A stretch of DNA of 64,000 bases from Aculops lycopersici. Taxonomy: Eukaryota; Arthropoda; Arachnida; Trombidiformes; Eriophyidae. Within the stretch, counting starts at the first letter, position 1, and each line of letters starts with the position of its first letter. The translations under genes were made by a program, and so were the position numbers. Location of the stretch: assembly GCA_015350385.1 (NCBI GenBank), contig WNKI01000002.1:9837546-9901545 (forward strand), written 5' to 3'. The notes below the pieces were generated by a model. That model did not search any database. It was given only the letters and a program-made list of their open reading frames with translations, and was not told the origin of the DNA. This document shows, one piece after another, positions 56,201 through 64,000 of this stretch.

Positions 56201-59200
56201 GTCAACAGGTGGCAGCAAGCGGTGGACTATGTGAAGGCCGAAGGGCGACTTGAGCTTGTGGTCGCCACTTCCGCTTGGCGCTGTTGTCCTGTTCTCAAAC
56301 GATTGTTTAAATTCATTCGCCAGAAGTCGGCTAAAATTTTCCGATGACGACGAAAAATCGCCAAGATTTTGGTAAGTCGCTTGGATGGATTTCAATGCAA
56401 AATGAATGGACTCAATGGCTCTAACTGTGTAATGAACTCGATCGTCTTCAATGATGTGATGCGCATCTAAATGCTGACTTGGCTGACATAATGGAGTCAT
56501 TGCATTGTTACTCTGCGGATGCTGATCACCTCCTGTTTTCTCTGCATCTCGTGTACCTGCCATCTGATGTAAATGATGACTAGAGCCAATGGGCAGTTTG
56601 CATTGAAAGTGTTGCTGCCAAAACTCATCGAACCAAGCGGTTGGAAGGGGCGAGTGAATGGCGGGCGTCAATTGGGAGTAGAATTTTCTAAAGCCATGCG
56701 TTTCAATGGACTCCAGACGAGTTGATACAAAGTTGCGCGGCAACCTGTTGGACATTGCGCTTGATGGAACAGAATTTGCCAATTCGGCAGGTAACTCGAT
56801 ACTTGTAAGCCACTCGTGGGTTGTAAGCCAAACGTAATGGTCCAACATTGAGTCACTTGCTGCCTCCAAAATCATCCTATTGGTTAGGGGATTCTCACTG
56901 GCTAGAATAACTAAAATTCTAGTTGCATTTAAATCCTGGCTAAAACTTGGATCCAATTTAGCCTGCTGCTTTGGAGAGCCGTAAAAATCATACAGTTCAT
57001 TAGCAAACAATTGCTTTGTCTTCTCCAATTGTTGTCGATTGATTGTCGCAATGGAAGCGTTAGCTGATCCATCTCCACTTCCGGCCTGACTCATAAAATC
57101 AGTCGCTTGCGGCGGCGCCGGAATCCAAATCAATTTTGACACGCAAATGTCGGCCTCGTTGGCTCGCCTAACAAACTCGTCTCGATAGTGATGGTGATCC
57201 GTGTAGATTAAATGCACCAACTTCCATCGGTTACTACGATTACTTGACTCAGAATCGGCAACAGGTGGTGTGCTGGTTGCTGTTGGTAGTTTTGTAAGTA
57301 GCTTAACTAAAGCTTCAATTTCATTTGACTTCGAGGGCAAAAGACTAACGTGCAGGTGATTGGTGGCGCTGGCGGAGCCACTAGTTTGTGGTGATTGTTT
57401 TGCCATCGCATCTCTTTGGTCCACAGTGGCGCCGCCATTTGCAGTTGTGGTGGACGACTTGGACTTAACTAGATCCTTGTGTCGTTTGCCAGTTGTAGGC
57501 GCCTTCGGTAGGCCAATTGTAATGTGCAATAAATTCTTATCCATCACCTGAGCGCTAACACTTTCGCCAACATCCACATCAAAGTCAATCACGGCAACAG
57601 GTTTTGAGCGTGACGCTGATGAGTTTGAGGGTGTAGACAATTTTTTGGCCAACTTAATTTTGGCCATCTCAATGGAATCACAATAATCAATCACAGTTGT
57701 TGTTAATTCAATTTGTTGTCGCTGCCGCTGCAATCTGTTTGACTCACTTGCCGGCTGGCCAGCACTCGAGTTTGGTGTTGCCAAGACACTTGTTGAATGG
57801 TCGCTCCTCCGTGAATGACCAGATAGCGACAGGTAAGCTTGACTTAGTTCGGCGCTATTGGCCAAAGTTTGCGCATAGGCCAGCGCAATCAAGTGCTGGA
57901 ACGAATGGCTTGCGTCCAGTCGATTCGAGCAAATGGTCTCTTCTTTCAACTCGTCGTTGCTGCTCACTTCACCTAATGACAGCGACGACTTTGGAGACGA
58001 AGCTACGCTAGCAAATGATTGATATCCTCTGTGGAGAGGCAACAAAACAATCGTGTCGAATGTTTGCCTTTCCATTGGACGCACTTGCTGCTGCTCACTG
58101 GATTTTTCCGGTGCCAATAATGTTGATGAGTTTGCTGACTCACGGTTTTCCAATGACTTCTCAAGTTGCTCCTGCCCGCCACTCGACTGCGCCTGACTCG
58201 AAGCCTGGTCACCTGTGGGAAGCTGCTGCTGTTGTTGTTGATTATTATGATGGACGCCGACGACAAAGCCAATTGGCGATCTCATTGTACGAACGTGAGA
58301 ATCTTCCGCCGTCAAAACCACTTGTTGCTCTCCAGTCGGTTGCTGTTGATTCGCGACGACACTTGAGCCATTGTTGTTGTTGTTGTTGTTGTCGTCAATT
58401 GATGTTGGCGAGCCACCTGTTGCTGCGGCGGCACCACCACTAACTCCTGCAGACTGCCATACAAACTGCGGATGGTCAAGCTTAAACAAACTGTTCACGC
58501 CTGCCGCAAGCTCTTCCTCACTGATGGGCCTATTATCGCTTGCAGCTCGTCGGCCACTTGTTGAGTTGTCATGACCACTGCCGCTACCTGAATTATCTAC
58601 CTCCTGCCCGCCACTTCCGCTTCCACTCGCATACCCGTCCAGTTGCATTGTTTGCAACATCAAACACTTCGTCTCGTCCTCGCAAGTTGATTTCAACTTG
58701 TCTATTGGCAGTTGAGTGGCAAAGTTGGCCTCTGGATAGTACTTGGCCTTAGTTAAATTTAGCGTCAATCCATCATGTTGATCAAAGTGGCCAAATTTAA
58801 CAAAACCAATTGAATTCTGTTGCAAATATCTAAGATTATACAATTTCAACTTGCCCTCGACCTGGCCACCAAGTGAGTTAAAATCGTCTAAATTAAACAT
58901 TCGCCCATCGGCCAATTGAAATGTGGATCTAAGTAGCTCATTGTAAATCAATTCACTTAACTTTGGTATATCCTTCTCGTTTGCAAACATTGACAGTGGA
59001 CTAGATGGATAAATCAACTCGCGCATTCTATTGCAAATTCCTCTCTTCGTCTCGGGACACAAAGTTTGCCTTATACTCTCAAGTCCATTTGCAATGGCCA
59101 ACACTGAATTGATGACATCCATTCCATTGTGCTCCCAGCCACCTGCCAGGTATTTGCTCAACTTGAACTGCGAGTTCTTGCCTCGTTTGTTGCCGTTTGT

Positions 59201-61195
59201 ATTGCCATCGCTACTGGCACTATTGATATTCATTGATCCGTTTAATGTGGCTTTCTTCTCAATTTGAACCAACGAGCTCAATGTCAGCGCTCGGCATTGG
59301 TCCTGCAACAAGCTCAACTTTGGCTCCTGCCATTTGGTGCACTCGTTCGATATCAACTCAACCTCCTTCTTGTGCCTCAACAATATTGACTTAATGTATT
59401 CAGGCCACCACCTGCTGTTGGTTGTCTTGGTATTGTTGTTACTATTGCTATTGCCACTGGCACTAGTAGATGAAGGAAAATTTAAATCCGATCCACTGGT
59501 CAATTTGTCGTAATAGTTTTTAAATTCTGGAATCAACGAGGAGGAGCTCGAGATCCCAATTGTGCCCAGGGCATCGGTGGCAAACGAATAGTAGGGCTCA
59601 CGATCGGAGACAGTGATCCAAAGAAGCGAGTTGATTTGCTTAATTTGCTCTTGTACTTGTTGTTGGTTTGGTGATTGCATTGAACCAACCTTTGAAGTTT
59701 GACGTAATCGATGCAAACTGTCCAGTAAATTTCGTGAGCTACCTGTACCCAACAGAGTGATGACCACCCGCGAGCCACTTGTTGATTTTTTGGCTAAACT
59801 TGCAAGTAATTTGTCGTACCCTTTTGATGTTGATGTCGATGCTAATGATGAAGACGATGGTATCGCAACGGGCACCTGCTCGTCCAGAGCCAATTGTATG
59901 TTGCGAGAAAACAATTGCTTGGCCAGCTCGTCGTGTAGGTCAATCATATCTAAACTATCGTCCCAAATTAAGCTCAAGTAATCCCAGTTCATCTGTTGCA
60001 CCAGTGAGGCAATTGATTCGGCTAATAACTCGTTGCCTAGTAACATTTTAACCATCAACAATTTGCTACCATGCTGATTGCCGCCACTACCACCACTTGC
60101 ACCTGATGCTGATTCCGATGAAATTGATGAGTCCAAGTTCAAGGGCAAATTCACTATATCTGTTCTATTTGAATCCAACAACAGGTGGGTGTGAAATGAT
60201 TGACTTGCTGGCGGTGTTGTCATCATCTTGCCAATACCTAGCAATTCACTGAGGAATCCCTCGAATTGATGCTGCATTTGACTCTCGCCACTCTTCAAGT
60301 TTCGCTCCATTTGAGTTTCAGACAATCGAGCGTCAGCTGAATAGTCCATTTGATTGGTGGGCAAATATTTTCTAGCAAAATCAGTCAGTTTAGTTGACTT
60401 ACTTTGGGTCACAAATGTGGTCAAACCCAAGGCGCTGGCCATGCTAACGGCTGCCTCCACCGACTGCCAATCGTAATTGTCCGCTACAATGGCCAACATT
60501 TGCCTTGGCGAAATGGATTTGGCCTCCAATTTTTCATGAGCACTTGACTCTCCATTTGCTGGGCTAATACTAGACTCGTGCAACAGGTTTGCCAACTGCT
60601 GATTTGTACGCAAAAAACTCGAACAGGTGTCCATCATAAGTGAGCCAAGATGAACACCTGGCAGCAACATTCTATCCGCATTCACCTGCTCGATTGCCCA
60701 CTGAAAGGCGATCATGTTTTGAATCGAACGCCTCGATTGCTGCTCGCCGGCGTCCAAATCGATTGGACCACATTTGAAGGGATTCCTTGGACTAGATTGG
60801 TGAACATCAAATAGGCCGACAATGTAGAGACCATTCTCGTCTGCTTCAATCAAATTAAACTTGTCGTTTGTGGTTGATTTGTGGCTAGTTTGTTGATTTT
60901 GTGTATTTGGAGTGTTCAAGTTGCCTTCTGCTATTGACGAGTTCAAGAAATTTAAATTTGTATTCAAAATGCCGCTTTGAGTTAATTTGAGGATGTGCTC
61001 TTGAATTTGACGTCTAATTCGACTTGTTGGATCTGATTCAACCACATGTTGTTTGTTGGAGTCTTGTTGAAGATTGAGTTCGTGTTGGTAGTATTGGCAG
61101 CTAACTAATAATTGACTTAATAAATGGATAGAAACTACCAGAGCTACTATTAGGTAGGTGAATGTTATCTTCTTAGGAACAATTCTGTTTGGCAT
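53270..61195 (-). CDS. Very large class C GPCR with two Venus-flytrap-like modules, 2641 aa
   Basis: Single-exon plasma-membrane receptor related to metabotropic glutamate receptors. A signal peptide lies near residues 10-33. The first ligand-binding (VFT) module, ~115-850, shows mGluR-like words: GLFDVHQ near 124, AIEQVNADRMLLPGVHLG near 166-183 with DTC, a NWDYLSLIWDD second-lobe entry, and closing words QLADGRMFNLDDF and VKFGHFDQHDG. Ser/Gly/Gln-rich inserts enlarge it. A second VFT-like module, ~1045-1780, has VLLPLHRGYQSF, WKLVHLIYTDHHHYRDEFVRRA and VGLWRNGHLILWV. Only a short Cys cluster (CVSPRTCHLCRG) replaces the usual cysteine-rich domain. Seven TMs follow at about 1900, 1977, 2005, 2138, 2183, 2256 and 2327, including CYFKRLGLALSYSIIFSSILVK, and then a ~280-residue Ser/Asn-rich tail. 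Class C membership is firm; subfamily and ligand are not. The mGluR Ser/Thr amino-acid contacts are not evident in module 1. Confidence 0.88.
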   Translation of the reverse strand: MPNRIVPKKITFTYLIVALVVSIHLLSQLLVSCQYYQHELNLQQDSNKQHVVESDPTSRIRRQIQEHILKLTQSGILNTNLNFLNSSIAEGNLNTPNTQNQQTSHKSTTNDKFNLIEADENGLYIVGLFDVHQSSPRNPFKCGPIDLDAGEQQSRRSIQNMIAFQWAIEQVNADRMLLPGVHLGSLMMDTCSSFLRTNQQLANLLHESSISPANGESSAHEKLEAKSISPRQMLAIVADNYDWQSVEAAVSMASALGLTTFVTQSKSTKLTDFARKYLPTNQMDYSADARLSETQMERNLKSGESQMQHQFEGFLSELLGIGKMMTTPPASQSFHTHLLLDSNRTDIVNLPLNLDSSISSESASGASGGSGGNQHGSKLLMVKMLLGNELLAESIASLVQQMNWDYLSLIWDDSLDMIDLHDELAKQLFSRNIQLALDEQVPVAIPSSSSLASTSTSKGYDKLLASLAKKSTSGSRVVITLLGTGSSRNLLDSLHRLRQTSKVGSMQSPNQQQVQEQIKQINSLLWITVSDREPYYSFATDALGTIGISSSSSLIPEFKNYYDKLTSGSDLNFPSSTSASGNSNSNNNTKTTNSRWWPEYIKSILLRHKKEVELISNECTKWQEPKLSLLQDQCRALTLSSLVQIEKKATLNGSMNINSASSDGNTNGNKRGKNSQFKLSKYLAGGWEHNGMDVINSVLAIANGLESIRQTLCPETKRGICNRMRELIYPSSPLSMFANEKDIPKLSELIYNELLRSTFQLADGRMFNLDDFNSLGGQVEGKLKLYNLRYLQQNSIGFVKFGHFDQHDGLTLNLTKAKYYPEANFATQLPIDKLKSTCEDETKCLMLQTMQLDGYASGSGSGGQEVDNSGSGSGHDNSTSGRRAASDNRPISEEELAAGVNSLFKLDHPQFVWQSAGVSGGAAAATGGSPTSIDDNNNNNNNGSSVVANQQQPTGEQQVVLTAEDSHVRTMRSPIGFVVGVHHNNQQQQQQLPTGDQASSQAQSSGGQEQLEKSLENRESANSSTLLAPEKSSEQQQVRPMERQTFDTIVLLPLHRGYQSFASVASSPKSSLSLGEVSSNDELKEETICSNRLDASHSFQHLIALAYAQTLANSAELSQAYLSLSGHSRRSDHSTSVLATPNSSAGQPASESNRLQRQRQQIELTTTVIDYCDSIEMAKIKLAKKLSTPSNSSASRSKPVAVIDFDVDVGESVSAQVMDKNLLHITIGLPKAPTTGKRHKDLVKSKSSTTTANGGATVDQRDAMAKQSPQTSGSASATNHLHVSLLPSKSNEIEALVKLLTKLPTATSTPPVADSESSNRSNRWKLVHLIYTDHHHYRDEFVRRANEADICVSKLIWIPAPPQATDFMSQAGSGDGSANASIATINRQQLEKTKQLFANELYDFYGSPKQQAKLDPSFSQDLNATRILVILASENPLTNRMILEAASDSMLDHYVWLTTHEWLTSIELPAELANSVPSSAMSNRLPRNFVSTRLESIETHGFRKFYSQLTPAIHSPLPTAWFDEFWQQHFQCKLPIGSSHHLHQMAGTRDAEKTGGDQHPQSNNAMTPLCQPSQHLDAHHIIEDDRVHYTVRAIESIHFALKSIQATYQNLGDFSSSSENFSRLLANEFKQSFENRTTAPSGSGDHKLKSPFGLHIVHRLLPPVDMVVDGRRANSRNLGPLTSQEQLETVGLWRNGHLILWVQSDGISNRLAFNSNSNTEELDVETRITNSLHQLGQIKSRCVSPRTCHLCRGQIQQTIALVKQEEARLKQSESIDDPKAISSISPIQGQAATSRQPDPELQPPISEIQEDSIVNPTFEELDQNSVDQYATSGSNSTDKQQLDEIQASASSLFNDSTAKEVDRQRQADIRRAYNQMIQQQRENRGLASGQPNSINLMAPNRLASGLLVSLLSLAGIVCVGLSMTWFYPTILLGGTRPKRTESLQSINSSSVYGSKLHIIGGSRSSSPDQMSCDSSLNDYFLLTGLLMLFAINMAVLLPATMGVCYFKRLGLALSYSIIFSSILVKIINLNRKNSNINKQKTNVIQNPYRSDEHAAAAAAAAVEARANIDPIEESVEVTFESLPHTDLNQNTITEGQQVVDVLSNGYQTRASITPPSPPASPSDGFYSNNYHSTSYPAGGTSMTLWISLVLCQLIISIYWLHRQPPEPTLFMGCWHCSSPGRSPIMFAYESLLSLMFPAFLLIISWLCSIYSYKLASKNEEQFRVAVKRLLLANNNVNWQLSSQRQELLDAYLREAKSIIMTTTLLILTWSLITLKLISQQQKQHYQQQQDYQNTNRKPFFPQQNSPDQLQSSTNVYSSNINSSYCNDFTLVYANIISGTLIFVFLFIYRFQLFGLIGSIVCCRRHRRGTKKFISTSGDGNPQVGNKSQVVKFNQSSNQVNNHGYVNKWAQPHQEAEAGDLTLFSQANNDHHSPSSPSRRRERLKLQQFNSSYGTYSFNANATSGTIETHPPPATSGSKKLKMSKSSKSKSVTPTGGRKLEELGAADGDSNIYQSNNKRVQRRQSNNSNASSAARLVSSSNFLDPEDSMFMDLDTISCASSVASSSTSQLHGNDLYPIDCSLQLESSVNNASSMAEYQQVSLNRSASSFNRRSLRRSSMNQKLSLVREDREVVDFKVPEDSL

Positions 61196-64000
61196 CTTGA
61201 TGTTGATTGTTCTTTTCTTCTTTGATGTAAAAATTAACTGACTCTATTATTGACTGACTTGTGCTTTTTTCCTCTCAATATTGAGTCGCTCAATTGACTT
61301 AGTTCATGATGTTTGCTCCTTTCCCTATCAACACGGCAAAGTTTGCCCAGTTAATCAAGTGGGAAGTTTTAAATTTAAGTTATAACTCTACCCACACAAA
61401 CTACTCAATGTAAATTTACGGTTTCACTCCACTGATAAATGGACAAAATCGATCGATCTCATTGTCTCTTATGACCACCAACTTTATCAGCCAACCAACT
61501 AACTAACTCAATGGCCAGCCAACAAGTTCACTGACTCGCATCGGGTTACATAATCTCGAGGTGAAAAAGGGCTAACAAGAGAAAGAGTGAAAGAGAGAGA
61601 TGTAACCACTTGTTGATGATCTTTCAATTGAAATCTCCTATCTCACCCTCGCTAACTTTGCTTCCAATCTCGTGTATCACAAGCACAAGCTCGACGATGA
61701 TTGTAATGTTGATGTTGCAAACTAAGCTTCCTTCTATGTGATCTAAATGAAAGTCTCTCAAGTGCCAACAGCCTCGGTGACAAGTTGTTCTTCTGATAGT
61801 TGACTACATTGAAAGCAGCAAAACCATCGTAGAAGCATCGAGGCATCTCCAGTAGCGGCACCGGCAAACTTGGTAGTTTCTGGCAAGAGTTCACAGTCGT
61901 GCAGGCAACAAGTGGCGGCTTGTGGTGATGGTTAGAATTGCAACTGGGCAAGGAGATTGGAAAGGGGGGAGGGCAGGCAGGTAGATATTTGGCTTCTATT
62001 TGCCATCAAGCTGCAGTTGTAGCTGTAGAATCTCATACAACTAACACTTGTTGCTCCGTTTACTGGAGCTGCTCGTCTTCTCTTGGCCGTCGTTTTGGTT
62101 ACAATTTCAGTTTCATTACTGTACTCGCTCTCCAGTTGTTGTCTTAGATCTCTCGCAAGCAGCTAATTCTAATGAGCAACTTGATTTCTCGCAACCTCCA
62201 ACTTTCCTTACTTTTATCTCTCAACTTATCTAAATAAATGACGACGACGACGACATCAACGACGACGCAGAATAGGACGACGGCCACCGCGACTGCCACT
62301 AGTCGGCAAATCGGCGCAAAGATACTGCGCCGAAACTGAGTTGACGATACTGCAAAGAGGCAGGCGAGCAGGAGGCAAAATGGAATGAAGATGGCTCGTC
62401 GCTTGGCAATAGTTTTAGTCTAGCTATCTAGTCCTAGTCTCGGTCTTCGCACTAAACTTGGTCGCTCGCTCGCCCTCTCGCCTGCTTGCAGGTAAACTGG
62501 ACACTAAACACCCAAGATGACTGCCTGCACAAACACTCATACGCATACTACCAACACACACCGAATCGGTCAGTTTGTATTCGTTGGCTGGCCCGCCGCC
62601 CGATCAACTGGATAGTTTGTAGTGGCCGAAGTGGCGCAACTTGTTGCTTCACCTTTGCCACTCGCTGCAAATGCCTCTGGTTTGTAGTAGTGCATATATA
62701 TATTCACAAACTCAACCATTGAAAGAACCGCAAGAAGGTGACTAAACAACAACAACGCGCAGCGGTGCAAACTCGCTTCGCAATCTCCCGAAGCGCCGTT
62801 GAATCAACAGGCTGCCATGTGGCTCTCAGAGGCAAACTCTGGCTCAAACTTTGCGGCCTGCAAAGATTGCTCGAGGCAACTGGTCAGCCGAGAGGCAAGA
62901 AGCTCGGGGCTATCCCGTCCCTGGCGGCATTGGGACTAGACGAGTTGCAACGTTCGCGCAGCGTGCTGGCAAGACCAAGCGGACTTTACATCAAATGGCA
63001 AGCTCTAGACAGCTAGTGGCGCTAGCCAGCCAGCCGGCTTCGTAGACCACACCAAGCCCTTCGAGCTGCATATAATTTAACGCTCTGCTCTGGCCCAAGT
63101 GTTCGGTCGGTGGCCACTGCAGCGAGCGAGCGAGTAAGCAAGTAAGTCTTAATGTCTTGTCTTCGAAAGTAGCGATAGAGAGAATCGGCACTACCTGTTG
63201 CTCCTCTTCTTCATTTAGTTTTGCCTGGCATTTTGTTAACGGCAGCTGCAGTCTTTGTCGTTGCAATCGCTTCAGTCTCTGCAATCGCCGAAGAGATTTG
63301 GATTTGGCTTCTGCTAATTCCATTGCCTTTGCCGCCTTACTCATGTTGTTTCTATTGCATTTGCCTCCTCCTCCTCCTCCTCCTCTTCCAGGTTGCCGAC
63401 TTCCAAATGTTAGGAGATCGAGTTTTGGATTGGAAGTCCGCGGCGCTAATGCCACAGCTTCTCCACAGCGGCAAACGAATTAGGTTAGCCTTCCACTTGT
63501 TGCTTAGCTTAAGCATCAGTCGATGCTCTATCCAACACACACCAACTCTCTCGCCGACCAAGCCGCTAAACTAAACTAAACTTGCCATTCGGCCTCGCCA
63601 GTCACAACCTCCTGATGAGCCGCCACAAGCGTCAGATTGGGTTCTTTCTCTCCCGCTATCTGTGTGTCTGTTCTTCTTCCATCTTTCTATGGCTCTACAG
63701 TTTGATGCTCGGATTTGAAGAAATTTAGAGAGTCAATTCATTTGCAAGTTTGCCCCTTGATTCCAAGCTTGCTCGTTTATTGGCACCGTGATTACTTGTG
63801 TCTGTGTGTTGGTTTTGCTCTCTCTCGCTAGAGTTGGTTAGTTGACCAGACAACAGACCAAACGACTGGATAGAACGAAGAGAGACCAAGACAAAGTTGG
63901 TTTTAGTGCAACAAAATCAACTTGGCCTTTAATTTAAGTGCAGAAAGAGGAAACCCGCAAGTTTCCTCGGTGGAAAATTTTACTATTCTACCTCCTCCTT
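61196..64000. other. Spacer upstream of the class C receptor, no gene seen
   Basis: Contains the receptor promoter and 5' UTR (minus strand). There is a GAC microsatellite near 62237-62265. Overlapping frames at 62991-63574 on both strands are low-complexity (CTC/GGA-derived) and have no recognised domain. Confidence 0.5.

Noticed and set aside
62991..63574. Overlapping 108-154 codon frames on both strands.
   Set aside because: Their length is driven by a CTC/CCT-rich low-complexity run; no domain in any frame.
1..64000. tRNA genes, CRISPR arrays, bacterial promoters or prophage features.
   Set aside because: No tRNA A/B-box pair with cloverleaf potential was noticed by eye, no regularly spaced repeats are present, and the gene structure is eukaryotic.

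Overview
The window is eukaryotic nuclear DNA from an invertebrate, most likely an arthropod. The evidence is an allatostatin-C/somatostatin-type neuropeptide receptor, spliceosomal introns with GTAAGT donors, AATAAA polyadenylation signals and AT-rich gene-sparse spacers. Most genes have little or no intron sequence: coronin, BMS1, an SLC1 transporter and a 2641-residue receptor are each one uninterrupted reading frame. This suggests an intron-poor lineage such as some acariform mites, but the taxon is an inference. All recognised genes lie on the minus strand except one secreted-protein gene.

Layout. 0.25-2.7 kb: the 5' two coding exons of an allatostatin-C-type receptor, followed on the minus strand by a ~1 kb interspersed repeat (called X here). 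2.7-14.1 kb: gene-poor spacer with a 20-base gap inside a CT microsatellite. 14.1-30.6 kb: two direct copies (~4.9 and 5.0 kb, 11.5 kb apart) of a segment carrying a complete coronin gene, with a P4-ATPase flippase gene (ATP8B type) between them. 32.3-43.4 kb: a head-to-tail minus-strand row of an SLC1-family transporter, an unrecognised possible beta-propeller protein, a PRA1 protein, the Fe-S targeting factor CIA2B/MIP18 and the ribosome biogenesis GTPase BMS1. 43.7-52.9 kb: a repeat island with a ~2.1 kb inverted-repeat structure, at least four X-family repeats, a truncated near-identical copy of the 5' receptor segment, and a plus-strand gene for a secreted protein I cannot place. 53.3-61.2 kb: a very large class C GPCR with what looks like two Venus-flytrap modules. 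61.2-64 kb: no gene seen.

There is no operon-like shared pathway. Housekeeping genes (BMS1, CIA2B, PRA1, coronin, flippase) are mixed with neuronal or signalling genes (two GPCRs, the SLC1 member). The most unusual points are: (1) the SLC1 protein lacks several sodium-coordinating residues, including the Asp of the NMDGT motif; (2) the class C receptor has an apparently duplicated ligand-binding module; (3) the two coronin copies differ only at synonymous sites while their flanks are several percent divergent; (4) the receptor fragment sits between two X repeats in a structure matching reinsertion of a circularised unit, with an abrupt step in identity at its edges; (5) the secreted orphan gene occupies the gap between repeats. 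Positions and identities were read by eye; no alignment or database search was run.
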